In this document: piece after piece, positions 6,162 through 7,081 of the stretch
Numbering within the stretch: the first letter of the stretch is position 1
How the letters are laid out: each line of letters opens with the position of its first letter
NCBI GenBank assembly: GCA_022600315.1
Contig: JAHZKQ010000027.1
Location: 1-7,081, forward strand
Length of the DNA: 7,081 bases
Source of the DNA: Gammaproteobacteria bacterium
Lineage (GTDB): Bacteria > Pseudomonadota > Gammaproteobacteria > Coxiellales > Coxiellaceae
Direction: 5' to 3'
Notes under the pieces: model-generated
What the model saw: only the letters and a program-made list of their open reading frames with translations
What the model was told of the DNA's origin: nothing
Database searches by the model: none
Position numbers and translations under genes: made by a program

Positions 6162-6767
6162 TCATACCAACGAAAACTCTCTTAATATCTCCAATCCTGT
6201 ATTATAACTTTTCTCAGGATGAAACTGACAGCCAAATACGTGCTGCTTTTGAACAGCCGCAACAATATTACCTGTCTTAATTGAAATAATATCATCATTG
6301 TTAGGTTTAACAGAAAAGCTATGAACATAGTAAAAATCTACACTTTCATCTTTTTTTATCCCTAAAAAATCGTGAAGAATTGTACTTTCTCCCCAACCAA
6401 TTCTTGGTATTTTATATTCATCAGATATAGGCAACCTACATACATGACCATCCAATATATTTAACCCGTCAACCTGCTTAGTTTCATCACTTGAGCTAAA
6501 CAAGAGCTGCATTCCTAAACAAATACCAAGAATAGGCTTATGCTTATCGATAACCTCACGCTGAAGCAACGTAAATAAATTTAAATCATGTAGTGCTTTT
6601 ACGCCAAAGCCAAAACTACCAACACCTGGCAATAAAATTTTCTCACAACTCAATATTTCTTTAGAGTTTTGTGTAATGACATGCTGAATATTAAGGTGAT
6701 TTAAGGCATTTATAACAGATGTAATATTAGAATTACCTAAATTTACTACAGCTACTGCTCCACTCAT
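6162..6767 (-). CDS. hisH: HisH-type glutamine amidotransferase subunit (WbuY-like)
   Basis: This class I glutaminase hydrolyses glutamine to glutamate and ammonia, and passes the ammonia to its HisF-like partner encoded next. At 201 residues it has the standard HisH length. The catalytic triad is intact: Cys83 in the nucleophile elbow GICLGMQ (81-87), with His183 and Glu185 in FHPEKS (182-187). The oxyanion region PGVGSFG (47-53), PRIGWG (121-126) and the YYVHSF segment (146-151) are also present. The ATG follows AGAGG by seven bases. It is the first gene of the five-gene minus-strand operon in this window, followed 16 bp later by hisF. In this setting it most likely feeds acetamidino synthesis on a sugar, like WbuY or Campylobacter Cj1315c, rather than histidine synthesis. 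Confidence 0.93.
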   Translation of the reverse strand: MSGAVAVVNLGNSNITSVINALNHLNIQHVITQNSKEILSCEKILLPGVGSFGFGVKALHDLNLFTLLQREVIDKHKPILGICLGMQLLFSSSDETKQVDGLNILDGHVCRLPISDEYKIPRIGWGESTILHDFLGIKKDESVDFYYVHSFSVKPNNDDIISIKTGNIVAAVQKQHVFGCQFHPEKSYNTGLEILREFSLV

Positions 6768-7081
6768 CGGGAAACCTCTTTTTTCAAAAGCGTAAGCTAC
6801 CCATTATTTTTACGATGTAAAAGTGGCTTAGACACAAGATTAATGCCTCATTAAAAATTGAAACATTTCCAATTATATTCCTGCACTCGCAAGAAATACT
6901 ATCTTTACAGAGACAGGCAAAAATTATAATTCAAGTTGCATTTAATTGCGACTAATTAATCCTAAAATATAATCAAATTAATTTTTACTGGACTTGAAAT
7001 TAACACAACTAGACCTTCCATTTTTTACACACCTTGATTAATTAATACAATAATTCTCGATCAGACGCACCCACAAAACAC
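6768..7081. other. AT-rich non-coding leader upstream of the amidino-sugar operon
   Basis: No convincing gene is seen on either strand in these 314 bases. Minus-strand frames open at the right edge close within about 13 codons and are too short to call the end of an upstream gene. The region is very AT-rich, with several TTAATT tracts (around 6940-6985 and 7036-7045), and contains two TATAAT hexamers on the minus strand (6877-6872 and 6928-6923). A good ops/JUMPstart element was not found. GGGTAGC on the minus strand near 6797-6803 matches it only partly. Confidence 0.6.
6923..6951 (-). promoter_or_regulatory. Candidate sigma-70 promoter for the hisH-to-DUF4915 operon
   Basis: The minus strand has a perfect TATAAT at 6928-6923. 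A weak -35 box, TCGCAA (6951-6946, three of six consensus bases), lies 17 bases upstream. The transcript would start near 6916 and have a leader of about 150 bases. The second TATAAT, at 6877-6872, has no recognisable -35 at normal spacing. Because the DNA is so AT-rich, this is only a candidate. Confidence 0.3.

Noticed and set aside
5357..6767. hisH and hisF as part of a histidine biosynthesis operon.
   Set aside because: No other his gene is present, the HisF-like protein lacks the N-terminal catalytic Asp, and both genes are packed against a WbuX-type sugar amidotransferase.
6792..6806. Possible ops/JUMPstart antitermination element on the minus strand (GGGTAGC).
   Set aside because: Only five of the eight core bases (GGCGGTAG) match and the surrounding JUMPstart sequence is absent.
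6929..7000. Inverted pair TTCAAGT and ACTTGAA in the right-hand leader.
   Set aside because: The seven-base arms are about 55 bases apart in very AT-rich DNA, so chance occurrence is likely.
7040..7081. Possible C-terminal end of an upstream minus-strand gene at the right edge.
   Set aside because: Two frames are open for only 12-13 codons before stops. Neither can be preferred and chance explains both.

Overview
The window looks like part of a surface-glycan locus (O-antigen, capsule or flagellin glycosylation) from an AT-rich, probably gammaproteobacterial, genome. It is dedicated to a nonulosonic acid of the pseudaminic type carrying an acetamidino group. The organism assignment is inference: it rests on AT-rich DNA, strong GGAG-type ribosome binding sites, tight gene packing and the gene families present. 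No taxonomic marker gene is in the window.

Layout. Left end (1-916, minus strand): the first 35 codons of a gene that runs off the edge, with a very strong ribosome binding site. Upstream of it is a phytanoyl-CoA-dioxygenase-like (PhyH) gene that appears broken by three single-base frameshifts. 917-1193 is non-coding and holds a weak promoter candidate and an imperfect inverted repeat. 1194-1892 (plus strand) is pseF, the CMP-pseudaminic acid synthase and the only plus-strand gene. 1968-6767 (minus strand) is a compact five-gene operon. In transcription order it contains a HisH-type glutaminase, a HisF2/AglZ/WbuZ-type synthase-like subunit, a WbuX/PseA/WbpG-type N-acetyl sugar amidotransferase, a class I SAM methyltransferase with an N-terminal cysteine cluster, and a two-domain protein (Rossmann-like domain plus DUF4915-like beta-propeller). 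Gaps inside the operon are 12-16 bp, or a 10-bp overlap. 6768-7081 is an AT-rich non-coding leader.

How the genes fit together. HisH would release ammonia from glutamine. The HisF-like barrel would channel it to the PP-loop amidotransferase, which would turn an N-acetyl group of a sugar into an acetamidino group. The methyltransferase directly downstream is a good candidate for decorating that product, possibly by N-methylating the amidine. PseF would activate the nonulosonic acid as its CMP form. Campylobacter jejuni has the same combination (pseF, hisF, hisH and pseA close together in its flagellin glycosylation region). The genes that make the nonulosonic acid skeleton (pseB, C, H, G, I) and the transferase are not in this window.

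The points most worth a second look are the frameshifted PhyH gene, whose reading frames join into one coherent 256-residue protein; the methyltransferase placed against the amidotransferase; and the DUF4915 fusion protein, which has no known function.
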